A DNA stretch of 64,000 nucleotides, taken from NCBI GenBank assembly GCA_021307315.1, contig JAJSPD010000004.1:496001-560000 (forward strand), in the 5' to 3' direction. Below, one piece after another: positions 35,642 to 45,686 of this stretch (position 1 is the first letter of the stretch; every line of letters begins with the position of its first letter). Made by a program: the position numbers and the translations under genes. Below the pieces are notes generated by a model. It did not search any database, was not told where the DNA came from, and saw only the letters and a program-made list of their open reading frames with translations. This stretch comes from Bisporella sp. PMI_857. Its lineage: Eukaryota > Ascomycota > Leotiomycetes > Helotiales > Helotiaceae.

Positions 35642-36499
35642 ATCTAAGAGAATTTAGCAAACATGTGATATGATTGTGTCGTTGAGCGACTTGCCCACTC
35701 CTATTCCATTACTCAGTGATGCCATCATGAATATGAGCTACGGCTAGATCTATGGATAAAATGGTGATCTTCTGTATGTACTTAGGAGTCGACATGCGAG
35801 GCTGCGGAAATCATCATCCAATGGACACGGAAGCGCTCTTATGTATGCAGGTATATGTACAACAGCCGAAGTCAGGGGAATACTTCAATAACGTATGTAC
35901 AGGACGAGTTTATATAACAGGAGCGAGGAAGGCAAGATATGGTACTTGTGAGGTCTTGGGCATGTAAAAAACTAGGCATTACAGCTGAAAAAGCAATCCA
36001 ACAGAGGTCGGTCCATCCGTTTCGAGGATGGGCTCATAATTAATAAATTCACACTAGTAAGTTTGATAATATTATCCCTAACGAGCCGCTTGCTTATGGG
36101 GATTGGCGTACAGTAGATATTCGCCTAATAGTGTAGGTTTAGTAATATCCAAGTACAATATGCAGCCACTCCCGAACATTCGTCCCAAATTAACTGTTGG
36201 AAGACCGATTTTCATATGTTGTTTCACGTTGAACAACCACTGCATTTAATGTAAAGCATGGCGACCTGGACACTTGGGAGCCCCGGCAGGTATTCTAACT
36301 CTCATCAGAATACTGCCATATTTATTGAGGCACAATCCATCAGACCGTCTTCCGTGACCGTCCAAGATGGTTGATCTTTGGGCCCCCCCTATGCTTCTGC
36401 AATTTGCTACAAGAAGGATGCCGCCCCCTGCGCTCAGAGGTTTGTCCGTTCAGGTATCTCCTTCTAATATTCTGTGCCATTTCTTGGGGAAAAGCTACA
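35642..36499. promoter_or_regulatory. Divergent intergenic region, no gene recognised
   Basis: Between the regulator start and the orphan gene start; AT-rich with short frames only. Confidence 0.5.
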
Positions 36500-37210
36500 A
36501 TGTTCAAGCCTCAATGGAATACTGGAAATGGGAGCTATCATGAGCCTCGGTGTTCTCCCAAAAACAGCTCACCGTCCTGTGAGAGCCAGTCAGGTCCAAG
36601 CAAGGCTGCGGCAGAGCAAGCTACGTTTGATTGTAGTAACTACAGTGCCTGTAGCATGTATGCGTCGTCGAGCCAAGGCTCACTAAATTCGTGGATTCGC
36701 GATAGAAAAAGTGCTAGAGTTTCCTCGATACTAGGCAGGAAGCGAGTGAAACATAGTGGTAAGTCGAATTTCTGAAATGAGTTACTCTTCAGAGAGTTAG
36801 TGAACTGACACGCGGAAGCAGAAGTAATTACCCCCATTAAATCAGGCAAAGGCTCGAGCCTCAAAAGCACCGCAGATTTCGACGTCAGCGATTGCAGCAG
36901 CATAGCTCCCAGCTCCAACACGACCCCTTCACTGAGCTCCCCTCGCAAGTCCTTATGTCAAATCTCAGCTCAGGCTAAGCTGTCCCACCATACAATTGAC
37001 TTCTGTGGTATAGGGGCATGGGTGGATGGCATATCTGCGTTAACTGGAAAAGGCCATTCATATGAAACTGAGAGGAAGTGTCCAGAAACCGATATTGATC
37101 TCGAGCCAAAACAAGACATGGCCCTTCCTGGGTCCTTCGAAAGTTATCTCGAATCAAAGATGCCAGAAGAATATGATATAAGCATGCAGATATACGGATT
37201 GTTGCCATGA
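36500..37210 (+). CDS. Hypothetical Ser-rich protein
   Basis: Exons 36500-36758 and 36822-37210 join in frame to 215 residues, although neither half is striking alone. The donor is GTAAGT and the acceptor is CAG. The product is rich in Ser, Pro and charged residues, with a basic patch (SWIRDRKSARVSSILGRKRV) and a more acidic C-terminus (GSFESYLESKMPEEYDISMQ). No signal peptide, membrane segment or known domain is visible. I do not recognise it; it may be a lineage-specific, intrinsically disordered protein. The continuous frame across the splice is the main support. Confidence 0.5.
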
Positions 37211-37945
37211 GAGATATGGTGGAGCGTATGGATTGGCAGGGCCATCTTCAGTGAGGCAGTGATTTTTTGAAATCACTATGATTCAAAAACGGCAGGACCA
37301 GTTTTTAAAGATAGGTGTGATACCCATCGGATTTCGTCCTGGAGTTGTGATGCATGGAAACTTGGGATAAATATCTGTTACTAGTTAGTGTTGCAATATA
37401 TCGCTGAATATTCAAATGTGTGCCGATGCGGGAAAAAAAATCCTTGCACAAATGTGAGTTTAAAAAAGAATGAGGTGCGAAGTAAATAAAGAAGAATCCG
37501 GTTGCATTGAGTTGGAATATACTACATGGTAATGTCTCCACATTTGGTGCTGCCACGTAAGTAGGTTAGCTCGCCATTGTGTCTAAATGCAGGTACCACC
37601 TCGATGCGAGTCATTCTCTATCCTTGGCCAATTACGTGAATAGGAGCTACAAAATGTTGTCATGTACTTAGCACACACTACATAGCAGCTGACAGGAGGT
37701 TTCTTGTTTAAGAATCAGGGGGCTTCCTGCTAGAGGCTGGAAGAGGGAACATGCCATCTGGCACAAGTCAAGAAGAGAAATATCACACCAGAAGTCACAG
37801 AAAGCAGTAAAGACCGCATAGTTCTCTGTAGAACCATGAATTCATTTAACGCTATTCCTCTGCTCGCCGGCAGGCACCTCCAAAAATCACGCCGTGGTAT
37901 CGTACATTCCATCCATATCAACGATGTATCCACCGAGCCGAGCAT
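37211..37945. other. Convergent intergenic region, no gene recognised
   Basis: 3' flanks of the orphan gene and grg-1. Short frames only. Confidence 0.6.
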
Positions 37946-38334
37946 CTAGTGCTTAGCGGCCTCCTTGTGGACATCGGCCTTGGTCTGCACCCCGTTCTAT
38001 TAGCATGGCTCGAAAGATGAAGTGATGAGAGCAGGGCTTACCTCGTGCTTGTGCTGGTCGAACTTGTCACCGACAGCATCACCAGCGGCCTGGACACGGG
38101 TTTCGAGACTTGCGTTTCCGTCCTTTGCGACCTCTGTCCAATTTGTTAAATGCGGTCACGATGAAGGTAGGTGAGATATGTTGAACTGACCTTTGTTGGT
38201 CTCCTTGCTGGCCTCTTTGCCTGCACCTTGGATGGTCTCAGAGACGTAGTTGGCGGCGTTCTCTGTATGTGATGTTAGATAAGGTCCTCTCCTCCAAGGA
38301 GTTATACGATTGAAGACATACTGATGGTATCCAT
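37946..38334 (-). CDS. grg-1: Glucose-repressible / clock-controlled stress protein Grg-1 (Ccg-1)
   Basis: Four tiny exons (38334-38322, 38262-38191, 38133-38042, 37984-37946) give 71 residues, the size of Neurospora GRG-1/CCG-1. Key segments are MDTIKNAANYVSETIQGAG, SKETNKEVAKDGNASLETR, AAGDAVGDKFDQHKHE and the C-terminal TKADVHKEAAKH. It is a hydrophilic, Lys/Glu/Ala-rich helical protein. In Neurospora this gene is among the most abundant transcripts under glucose starvation, stress and clock control; the biochemical role is not settled. With exons of 13, 72, 92 and 39 nt, no unspliced frame would reveal it. Confidence 0.92.
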
Positions 38335-39473
38335 TTTGGAAGTTTGGTTTGTATTTGGTTTGTGTAGAAGGCTTTAGGATATATCTTGAGATTCTTGTAG
38401 ATGATTGTATAAAGAAAAAAGGTTGGGAAGCATGAAAGAGCTATGTTTTTATATTAATAGGAAGACCTGGAGGACCTCGAACTTCTCGTGAACCCCGCGC
38501 TAACTACGTCATATTATACATTTATCCTTGTAGTCGATCAACCTCAGGCAAGTGGGACTGTTTTGTAGCTATACATTCTCTCCCTCTGTGGCGTCGAGTT
38601 AATGAGCAGATTAAAGATGAACGAAAGAAATAATTGCCATTCTTTAGATCATGGAATAGTCCCTCATCGTTGACTACTAGTCCCCAATTCAGTACGATAT
38701 TCGCATTCATATCCCCTCTCTACACTTGCCCAAGTAAAGGTCCTCTGCTCCTTCCTCCATCCTTTAACCCTCTAGCAGCAGCCTAGCTAACAGGAACCAA
38801 CTACATAGCATTTAATCCTCCCATGGTCTAAAAAAATGTCCCAGGCCGCTGGAATACTCAGAGCAGACGGCGCTTTGTTGCAATTTAGCGGCAACACGTG
38901 GTACAGGATGCATATGCTTTTCCTGCTTCCCTACGTCATTTGTGACGCAGCCTCGGCATCGAGATTGCCATGATCGGTGCGGCAAGATTACGATCCTTCA
39001 TCCTGATGGAGATTTGCACACCCTGCCATGGAAAATGCAGCTAATGCAGTGAGACATGCCCCTTCATACATACCAGTCAAGAAACTTCTCTGTCTTAGGT
39101 CTAGATTTAATTTGAGGCACTTTCTGAAATAGCCAGCTTCATCTCTTGTTTAACCAGCCTGCTAATTACAGACCCAACGGGTTCAACTCGTAATCGGGGC
39201 TTCAGGTGAGTTCGTTGTTAGGATGAGGAATTACGAAGCATAGTATAATGCAGTAGATTGGGAGATGAATAAAAGGGGAAGTTGTCAAGCTGAGGTCCGA
39301 GATACTAATGCCCGGCTCCATCCTACGAAACCCCCTTGCTTTTGACGTCATTGAACCATTGTGAGGTGCTAAAAACGGAGGTAACAGAGATGAATACAAT
39401 AATATTTCCCTACCCACATTGGACCTGAACCCTCGCTTTCTACAGCCAACGCCTGTCACATCCCATCTATATG
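38335..39473. other. Intergenic; grg-1 upstream and mrs2 3' flank
   Basis: 1.1 kb containing the grg-1 promoter with A-rich tracts. No additional gene is recognised. Confidence 0.5.
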
Positions 39474-41246
39474 TTACATTTGCTTTCGCCCTTTCCATGC
39501 CAATGCCAAATCTTGCTTCGCTAGCTTAATATCTTCAGCAGCAGAAGCCCTTTCTTCTTTCAATCTCCGCTCCCTCTCGAACCTCTCTCGTCTCCCCACA
39601 TCCAACTCTTTCTTTATGCCGCCATCAGGGTGTCTCCAGCTTGGTCCCTTCCTGCCTGACTCTCCCCACATACTGACTCGTTGCACCTTTCGGAGCTTGG
39701 TGAGTCCATATGTGCAGACAATGACCGAAAAAGCGAAGCACCAGCCTGAAACGCCCCAGAAACCAATGTCGGACTCTTCGATGAAGTTCTTCAAGTTCAT
39801 GCCGTAGAGAGCAGCTATGAAGGCCCCACTTCCTATGCCGAGAGTGCCAATGGAGAATTTGAGGTCTAACAGCATGAGAGAGTTGCGGTTTGCATCGAGA
39901 ATTGCTTTTACGCTGTAAACATGTTAAAAAACCGAATATCAGGTTCAGGCAAAAATCTTACATCTCTTCCGTATTTCTGATATTCGAGACTAAATTGCCA
40001 GATTCCTGAACAATCTCATCGCAGAGCTTGTGGTAAGATTCTAAAAGCATTTCAATCTCTGTATGATCATCATCTCCACGGATAATATCATGGTTCTTCT
40101 CTGTCAGGTACATAGCTGCCAGATCATCATCTGCTTCCAGAAGTTCGTCAATTGCATCTCGGACGAGCTTGGCTTTTTGCTCAAAGGTGCCTAATTTCTT
40201 CGAGTATATGAGCAGTTGACGCAACTTGTCCCTATCAATGTCTTCTTCTAGCTGTCGTAATACTGTGACGACCGGCTCTCTGACTCCCTCAAATTCTTTC
40301 TCCAAGCTAGATACTACTGATATGAGAATGGCTTCCAAAGCTCGGAACTCATATGGTAATCCCCCCGCAGCAGCTGAGCTTTGCTTTTGTCGCAGCTTAT
40401 CCTCAAGATCATATATGAATGCGGATTGATTGTAAGAGTTCGTCGAACCATATGCATCGAATATGAGGACGCGATTTGACTTTATGAGAACGCGGAGATG
40501 GAGAAGGTTAATGAGGATCGCTGAAGGTCGAACAAGAATATGAGGTAGTAGACTTGAATCGATCTTTCGTAGATCACGAGGAAGAAGTCCATACTGCAAC
40601 CCACGATCAGTAGTGTGTGAGAAAGATACGGCCGTAGAATAGGTACCTTGGCGATGAGCTCGCTCTTCTTGAATTCCCCACTCGCAAGCACCACATTTCC
40701 ATTCTCGTCCAACTCCGTGCATCTCAGCTTCGGCTGAGCAGCAGCTTTAGCAGATATGCGATGTCCCAGACTGAATGCTGAATCGTCGCCACAATCTAAT
40801 TGCGGTAAATCATCTGGCCGTAATGGCCGGCCACCCTTATTAGTTGACCGCTTCCATAATCTCCTATGCAGCTCATACCAGCGAGTGCGTGTAGACGAGT
40901 TGCGCTGCAATATTATCGAAGTGTCGAAAGTTCGACCGAATCGAAGAGCTTTGGAAGGTTGCGGTCGTAACCTCGAGGTTATTGAACGGGGTGAGAGAAA
41001 ATCGAGACCGCCAAAGCTAGCTTCAACTGTAGCGTGCCGCGGAACCGTCGTCGATAATGGTCGTACAGAAGACTTTATACTTGTGTTTCCCATCCGTGGC
41101 CGCAGGTGTTGTCCTCGAGGCGCGGCATGATCGAATATGAAGCATGGTCGAGGGTTTGGGCTGAAGAAACAGATGCCTTCGGACTGCGATCTCAAAAACC
41201 GAATTAGAGTCGACGAAGGCACTGGACCATGCAAAGAAGAGCGCAT
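39474..41246 (-). CDS. mrs2: Mitochondrial inner-membrane magnesium channel Mrs2
   Basis: Exons 41246-40647, 40593-39962 and 39912-39474 give 556 residues. The first about 120 residues are Arg/Ser-rich with little acid, a mitochondrial leader plus linker. The matrix domain follows ([51 protein letters not shown], long coiled coil, [20 protein letters not shown]). Two membrane helices are separated by the family signature YGMN in [19 protein letters not shown], and the protein ends with a basic/acidic charged tail. The CorA/Mrs2 family forms pentameric Mg2+ channels feeding group II intron splicing and matrix enzymes. Yeast has the paralogue Lpe10/Mfm1; sequence alone favours Mrs2 only slightly. 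Confidence 0.94.
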
Positions 41247-41630
41247 GGCAATTGCGTCGGGTTGTCCACTTTAGGATAGCGAGTTATCTTCCTCCAAGAA
41301 GTTTGAATTTCTTTTAGATTTCCAAGCTAGGATTGTCAAAATTAGTGGAGCCATTCATAGTGGGGCAAAGATGAACCATCCGTGTAAGACGTAACCTAGG
41401 CATCCCTACTATGTATACTGGGAATATACGAAAAGCATAGTTTGAAATTGTATATCACTTGAGGAGTTATGTCTGCTCTGACAAGTCTTCTTGTCACAGC
41501 CTTTATGCTTTGAAAAACACATTGTTAATGCTATGCTGACAGAAAGTCTATATCTATAATCATAACTTCGCACAATACTTCCATACAGCTCCACATCCTG
41601 CAGAGATGTTTCTCAACCATTGCAAAACTC
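41247..41630. other. Short intergenic stretch
   Basis: 384 bp between two tandem minus-strand genes; nothing recognised. Confidence 0.6.
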
Positions 41631-43102
41631 TCATTTCCATTCTTGAAATACCTCAGACTCCTCAACACTCTTAAGGAATTCAAGGGTCAGCACATCACCT
41701 CTCTGCTTTGCTTTGTCCCGTTCTTGGTACATTGCAAGAGTGAACTTATCTTTATCCGACCTCTGCCCGATTCCTTCCACATGTCGCAATTCAATCAAAA
41801 ACTTGATGACCGCATATCTGTTGTTGCTGGTATTTTGAAGTGCCCATATAAGTAAGTCGACATCTAGCTTCTCACCTAAGCCTGTACGAAGCAATAAACA
41901 AATTACTCGCATATTCCCCGTAGTAATCGCTGTTTCAAGGCCCATGTGGGCAACCTAGTTTTTATATAAGCAATCGCGTTCGATAATTGGCGGAGAAGGA
42001 GTCCCAGCGTACCTCGCCACTGGTTGATGTGGTCCAGTTAATTTTTCCTTGCGCGAGCGATAACCAGAATAGATACTTTATCGAATCTTCTGTCCATGGA
42101 CCTCGGAGAAGGCTATGAGGAAGCTCTACATCCTCTGCTAATCCCGGATAACTACACCAGAGCGAGCGATAGATAGAATAATCAGAACTCGCGACATCGG
42201 AGGAGAACTCAGCGAAGTCTTCTTCTAGGGATAACGCAGCAGATTTCTTCTCCATAATGCCGCTATCTTGTACCTCCTCTGGACGTTTTGGGTTCCGAAA
42301 AAAATGCCTGAAGACTACAGATATTTTAGTATGTCTACAAAAATGCGAGTCTTGCCAATATCATACGAGTAGGTGCTTCTAACCTCGTTGAGGCATGTTG
42401 TTGATCCCAGAAGTCTTGGCCTTTCAATATCATTGGAAGAGTTGCCCAACGGCATCTTAGAATTGAGGACTTAGTGTTGTTAGGAACAGATATATCAGAA
42501 TTGGGACAAGAGTTGGGGCATGCCTGTAGCTCCTTCCTTTCTCTTCGACTCTCCATATTGTTATACACTGAGCCGGGCATAAAAACCCTGTAACATTGGT
42601 CCCAAGTTGGGCCTGAAAAGCAGTCAGTCAAACCCAATTTCGACCATAGCGAAGAAAGCCTTGCATTTGGTCTGCTCGCGAGTGATTGAACTTTCGGACA
42701 CATACCAAATCCGGCAAGAATAGTCCTCAGATAAACCATTTCACTACTCAATTTCCCCGCAATTACAGGGCTAGCTCTTGGGAGATCCAGATTCAAGCAG
42801 TACAAGAAGACCCTCTCAAGAAGTTCCGTGGGCAACTTCTCTAGCGACGACATTTTCCGTCTGGATTTAATATTCTTCAGAGACCTTTTCTTGAAAACCT
42901 TTACTTTTGAAGGTGGGACGATATCAGCCTTGACTTCCTGCTTTAGTTTCAAGGGCCGACCACGCGGACGTCGCTAGAGTGGTGTTAATATAAAACTTAG
43001 TGCAGGATTAAGCAACATTACAAGAACTTTTCTAGCTGCAATTGCGCTTTTGGTTTGAGAACGGGTTTCTTTACCGGGAATCCTTATTGCGGTTTTCTCC
43101 AT
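41631..43102 (-). CDS. F-box-like protein with AT-hook-like motif
   Basis: Four exons (43102-43028, 42973-42367, 42314-42013, 41954-41631) give 435 residues. The N-terminus is basic, and intron 1 joins IAARK to RRPRGRPLKLK, an AT-hook-like RGRP core. An F-box-like helix follows (SSLEKLPTELLERVFLYCLNLDLPRASPVIAGKLSSE). The C-terminal half contains helical pairs (GLETAITTGNMRVICLLL ... DVDLLIWALQNTSNNRYAVIKFLIEL) that look like degenerate ankyrin-type repeats. F-box proteins recruit substrates to SCF ubiquitin ligases; this type is common in large families in leotiomycetes and is poorly characterised. Intron 1 has a weak GTTCTT donor. An alternative Met at 43168 would extend the N-terminus. Confidence 0.7.
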
Positions 43103-43675
43103 GACAGTAATATCATGCTTAGCCTGTAGAGTTGTTATCAAAGAGAAAATCTCATCATTTCGAAGCAATCCAGGTTGTGGACCCGATAAATATCGCTAGA
43201 ACCAATCAGGAATCGGTAAATAATCACGGGATGAGAGCTCACACAATTCCATGGCACTTGCTGAGTACGGGAAGTTTGCCCAGCTACCAAAAGACAAAAT
43301 ACATTACTAGCCATTCAACTTGTCATCTAGTTCATTATATGCAAGTTATGACTTTTGGGGCTTCTCATTCTGAATTCATTTCATCTCTGATGGTGCATGA
43401 GACAAACAAGCTGGATACGAATTTGAGGTCTTGGGACCAGTGCATCTTAGAAGCAAAACAAGCCTATGCTATATTCCCATATGCGGTATACGGAAAGAAA
43501 CACTATAAATCGTCTAATGTGCCTCCCTATGCATGTGCGCTCCCGTGTATCATCCCTGGACGGCGTGAGAAGTAGATAGCAAACCAACGCCGTGACAAAC
43601 GAAACCGCCGTACAATCGTTTACTCCTCATATTAACATCCGACGCAACCAAAGTTGAAACTAGAACCAGCCTAGC
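43103..43675. other. Intergenic, no gene recognised
   Basis: pbs2 3' flank and F-box gene 5' flank. A plus-strand frame through this stretch has no family resemblance. Confidence 0.5.
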
Positions 43676-45686
43676 TTAACCGGGGCTGCTTACTGGGCTC
43701 ATGCTATCCAAAGGCGCAGCATGGAGTGCTGGCTTCTGACTTTCACCTATAAGACCGCCCTTCTTTCGCTCTAACGCTTGCTTCACCCAGTCTGCGACTT
43801 CCTTATCCTCGGTTCCCTGGGTCTCGATGTTCCAGCCTTCACCTCCTCCATCCTCATCCTCTTCGGTGATAATGGCCGGCTTCGAAAGTGGGGCTAACCA
43901 ACCATGCTGCAGAAGCATCGAGTAGGTAGGGCGCAACTTTGGAGTCTTATGAAGACAGCCTTGTACGAAATCTCGTGCTAATGGAGAATATCCTTCAGAT
44001 GGGAGATCCGGTGGATCTCCATCAACGATCGCCTCGAAGTAAGTTAGTAAATTATCGTCCAAAATGATAAAGGGACTTACGCTTAACTGAGAGAAGATAT
44101 TGTTGTAGGTTTCCGGTGGATATGGATACCTTCCCATTGCGCATTCAATGATAGACAATCCAAGGGACCAGATATCAGATTGCACACTATATGTTCCACC
44201 AGCAGTACCGGCTTGTGACATGCCTCCACCCGATATTCTTTCCGGTGCCATGTAGGACTGGCAGCCAATGTTTGTTTTTGCGATACTAGCTACCAGGTTC
44301 CCCGATACACCAAAATCGCAGATCTTGACCTGGCCACGAGTATTGATGAGGATATTAGTGGGCTTCACATCGCGGTGGATAATATTGTGGTCATCTTTGA
44401 GAGTCCTTAAGCCCTGCGTTGTGCCATATGTGATTTTGCGAAGGATATTCTCAGGTATACCATCACCATATATCTTATCCACCGACCCTCCGTCCATGAA
44501 TTCTATGCAAATATACACTGCACCCTCTTGGAAAAAAGCCCCGTAGAAATCGATGATATATGGCGATAAGCAACGATGCAGAATATCGAGCTCCATGATA
44601 ATCTGGGCGAACTTAGCCTCATCAAGTTCTAGACGAATTTCCTTCATGGCCATGATAACTCCAGAAGTCCCTTTAGATTTTGAATCTGACTCGACCTCGT
44701 CTGGAGATGGGGTCATAGGCATGGAGGAAGAGGAGACTTTATTTCCCGCTAATCCCAAACCTGGCCTCCGTATTCGTGGGCGAGAATGTCTGACTTTGTA
44801 TACAGTGCCATAGTTGCCTTTGCCCAGCTCGTCTAAGGTGTCCACCTCATCCAATGATATTTTAAAATTGCCGCCACTTGAGAAGTCAATTCCATCACCG
44901 TGGATTGTAGCCTTCCCTTCAAACATCAAGGTTCCGGTTTTCGTATCAACGAACTTGGAAAACTGATTGAAAGCGGAACCCCCTTGATCGCCTGGCTGTT
45001 GTGGCGCATTATTACTTGCATCAGTTTGGGGGGTATTCGTAGGTGGCAGAGCTCCTGGCAAACCTCCAGGTAATTTTATGCGTCTTCTTTCACTTAACCC
45101 GCCTTTTGCCTTGGGAACTGCCGGAGCAGAAGAAGAGTTATGCGCTGGCGGTCGCATGTTTGTTGGTAGTTGTAATCCCCCAGGTAGACCTGGAACTGGA
45201 ACCGGAACACCAGAACTAGGGTTAGGACCAGGGCTTGGGCTGTTAGGGCCAGCATTTGCAGATATTGATGTACCAATTTGAGGACGTGCTGGAGGTGTAC
45301 CTTGTCTAGATAGGTGGAATGCCTTCATCTTCGCCTCCATGCTTTGCGGCATGTTACGACTCGAAGCAGTTTTAACATTGTTCGGCCGCCGTGCGTTGCT
45401 CAGCAACCCCAAAGGTGTAGACGATGGATTCATAGAACTTGTTGGAGGATCAGAGACAGAACGCAGGGAAGGTATTCGAGGAGTATTCGAGGCTAGAGAT
45501 CTAACATAAGCTTCTGATCATACAAAGATGCGTGCTGAGAAGTATAGACAGACTTGAGGACTACTTACGTGGAGACTGATAATTATTGTCTGAAGACGAA
45601 TCTAAAGAACTAGTCTCGTTCGGATGACTCCCAACATCAATAGAATGATCTGGCGCGGTCGGCACATCATTTGGTGGGCTTGCCAT
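43676..45686 (-). CDS. pbs2: MAP kinase kinase of the HOG osmostress pathway (Pbs2)
   Basis: Exons 45686-45569, 45492-44081 and 44032-43676 give 628 residues. The long N-terminus is Pro/Ser-rich. The kinase domain has the glycine loop LGKGNYGTVYKV, the ATP Lys in IMAMKEIRL, the catalytic loop IIHRDVKPTNILI, DFGVSG, the activation loop SIAKTNIGCQSYMAPERI with the Ser/Thr phosphorylation pair, and SDIWSLGLSIIECAMGRYPYPPE. The activation loop and APERI are Pbs2-like and not Ste7- or Mkk1-like. Pbs2 relays Ssk2/Ste11 signals to Hog1. The second intron (44080-44033, 48 nt) keeps the frame open; TACTAAC and the expected IFSQLS-AIVDGDPP junction show it is an intron and not a 16-residue insert. Confidence 0.95.

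Noticed and set aside
43132..43575. 147-codon plus-strand frame between the F-box gene and pbs2
   Set aside because: No ATG at the frame start, no domain, overlaps the F-box gene's upstream region; probably chance.
44033..44080. Extra 16 residues in the Pbs2 kinase domain
   Set aside because: The stretch has GTAAGT, TACTAAC and a terminal AG, and its removal restores the family sequence, so it is an intron.
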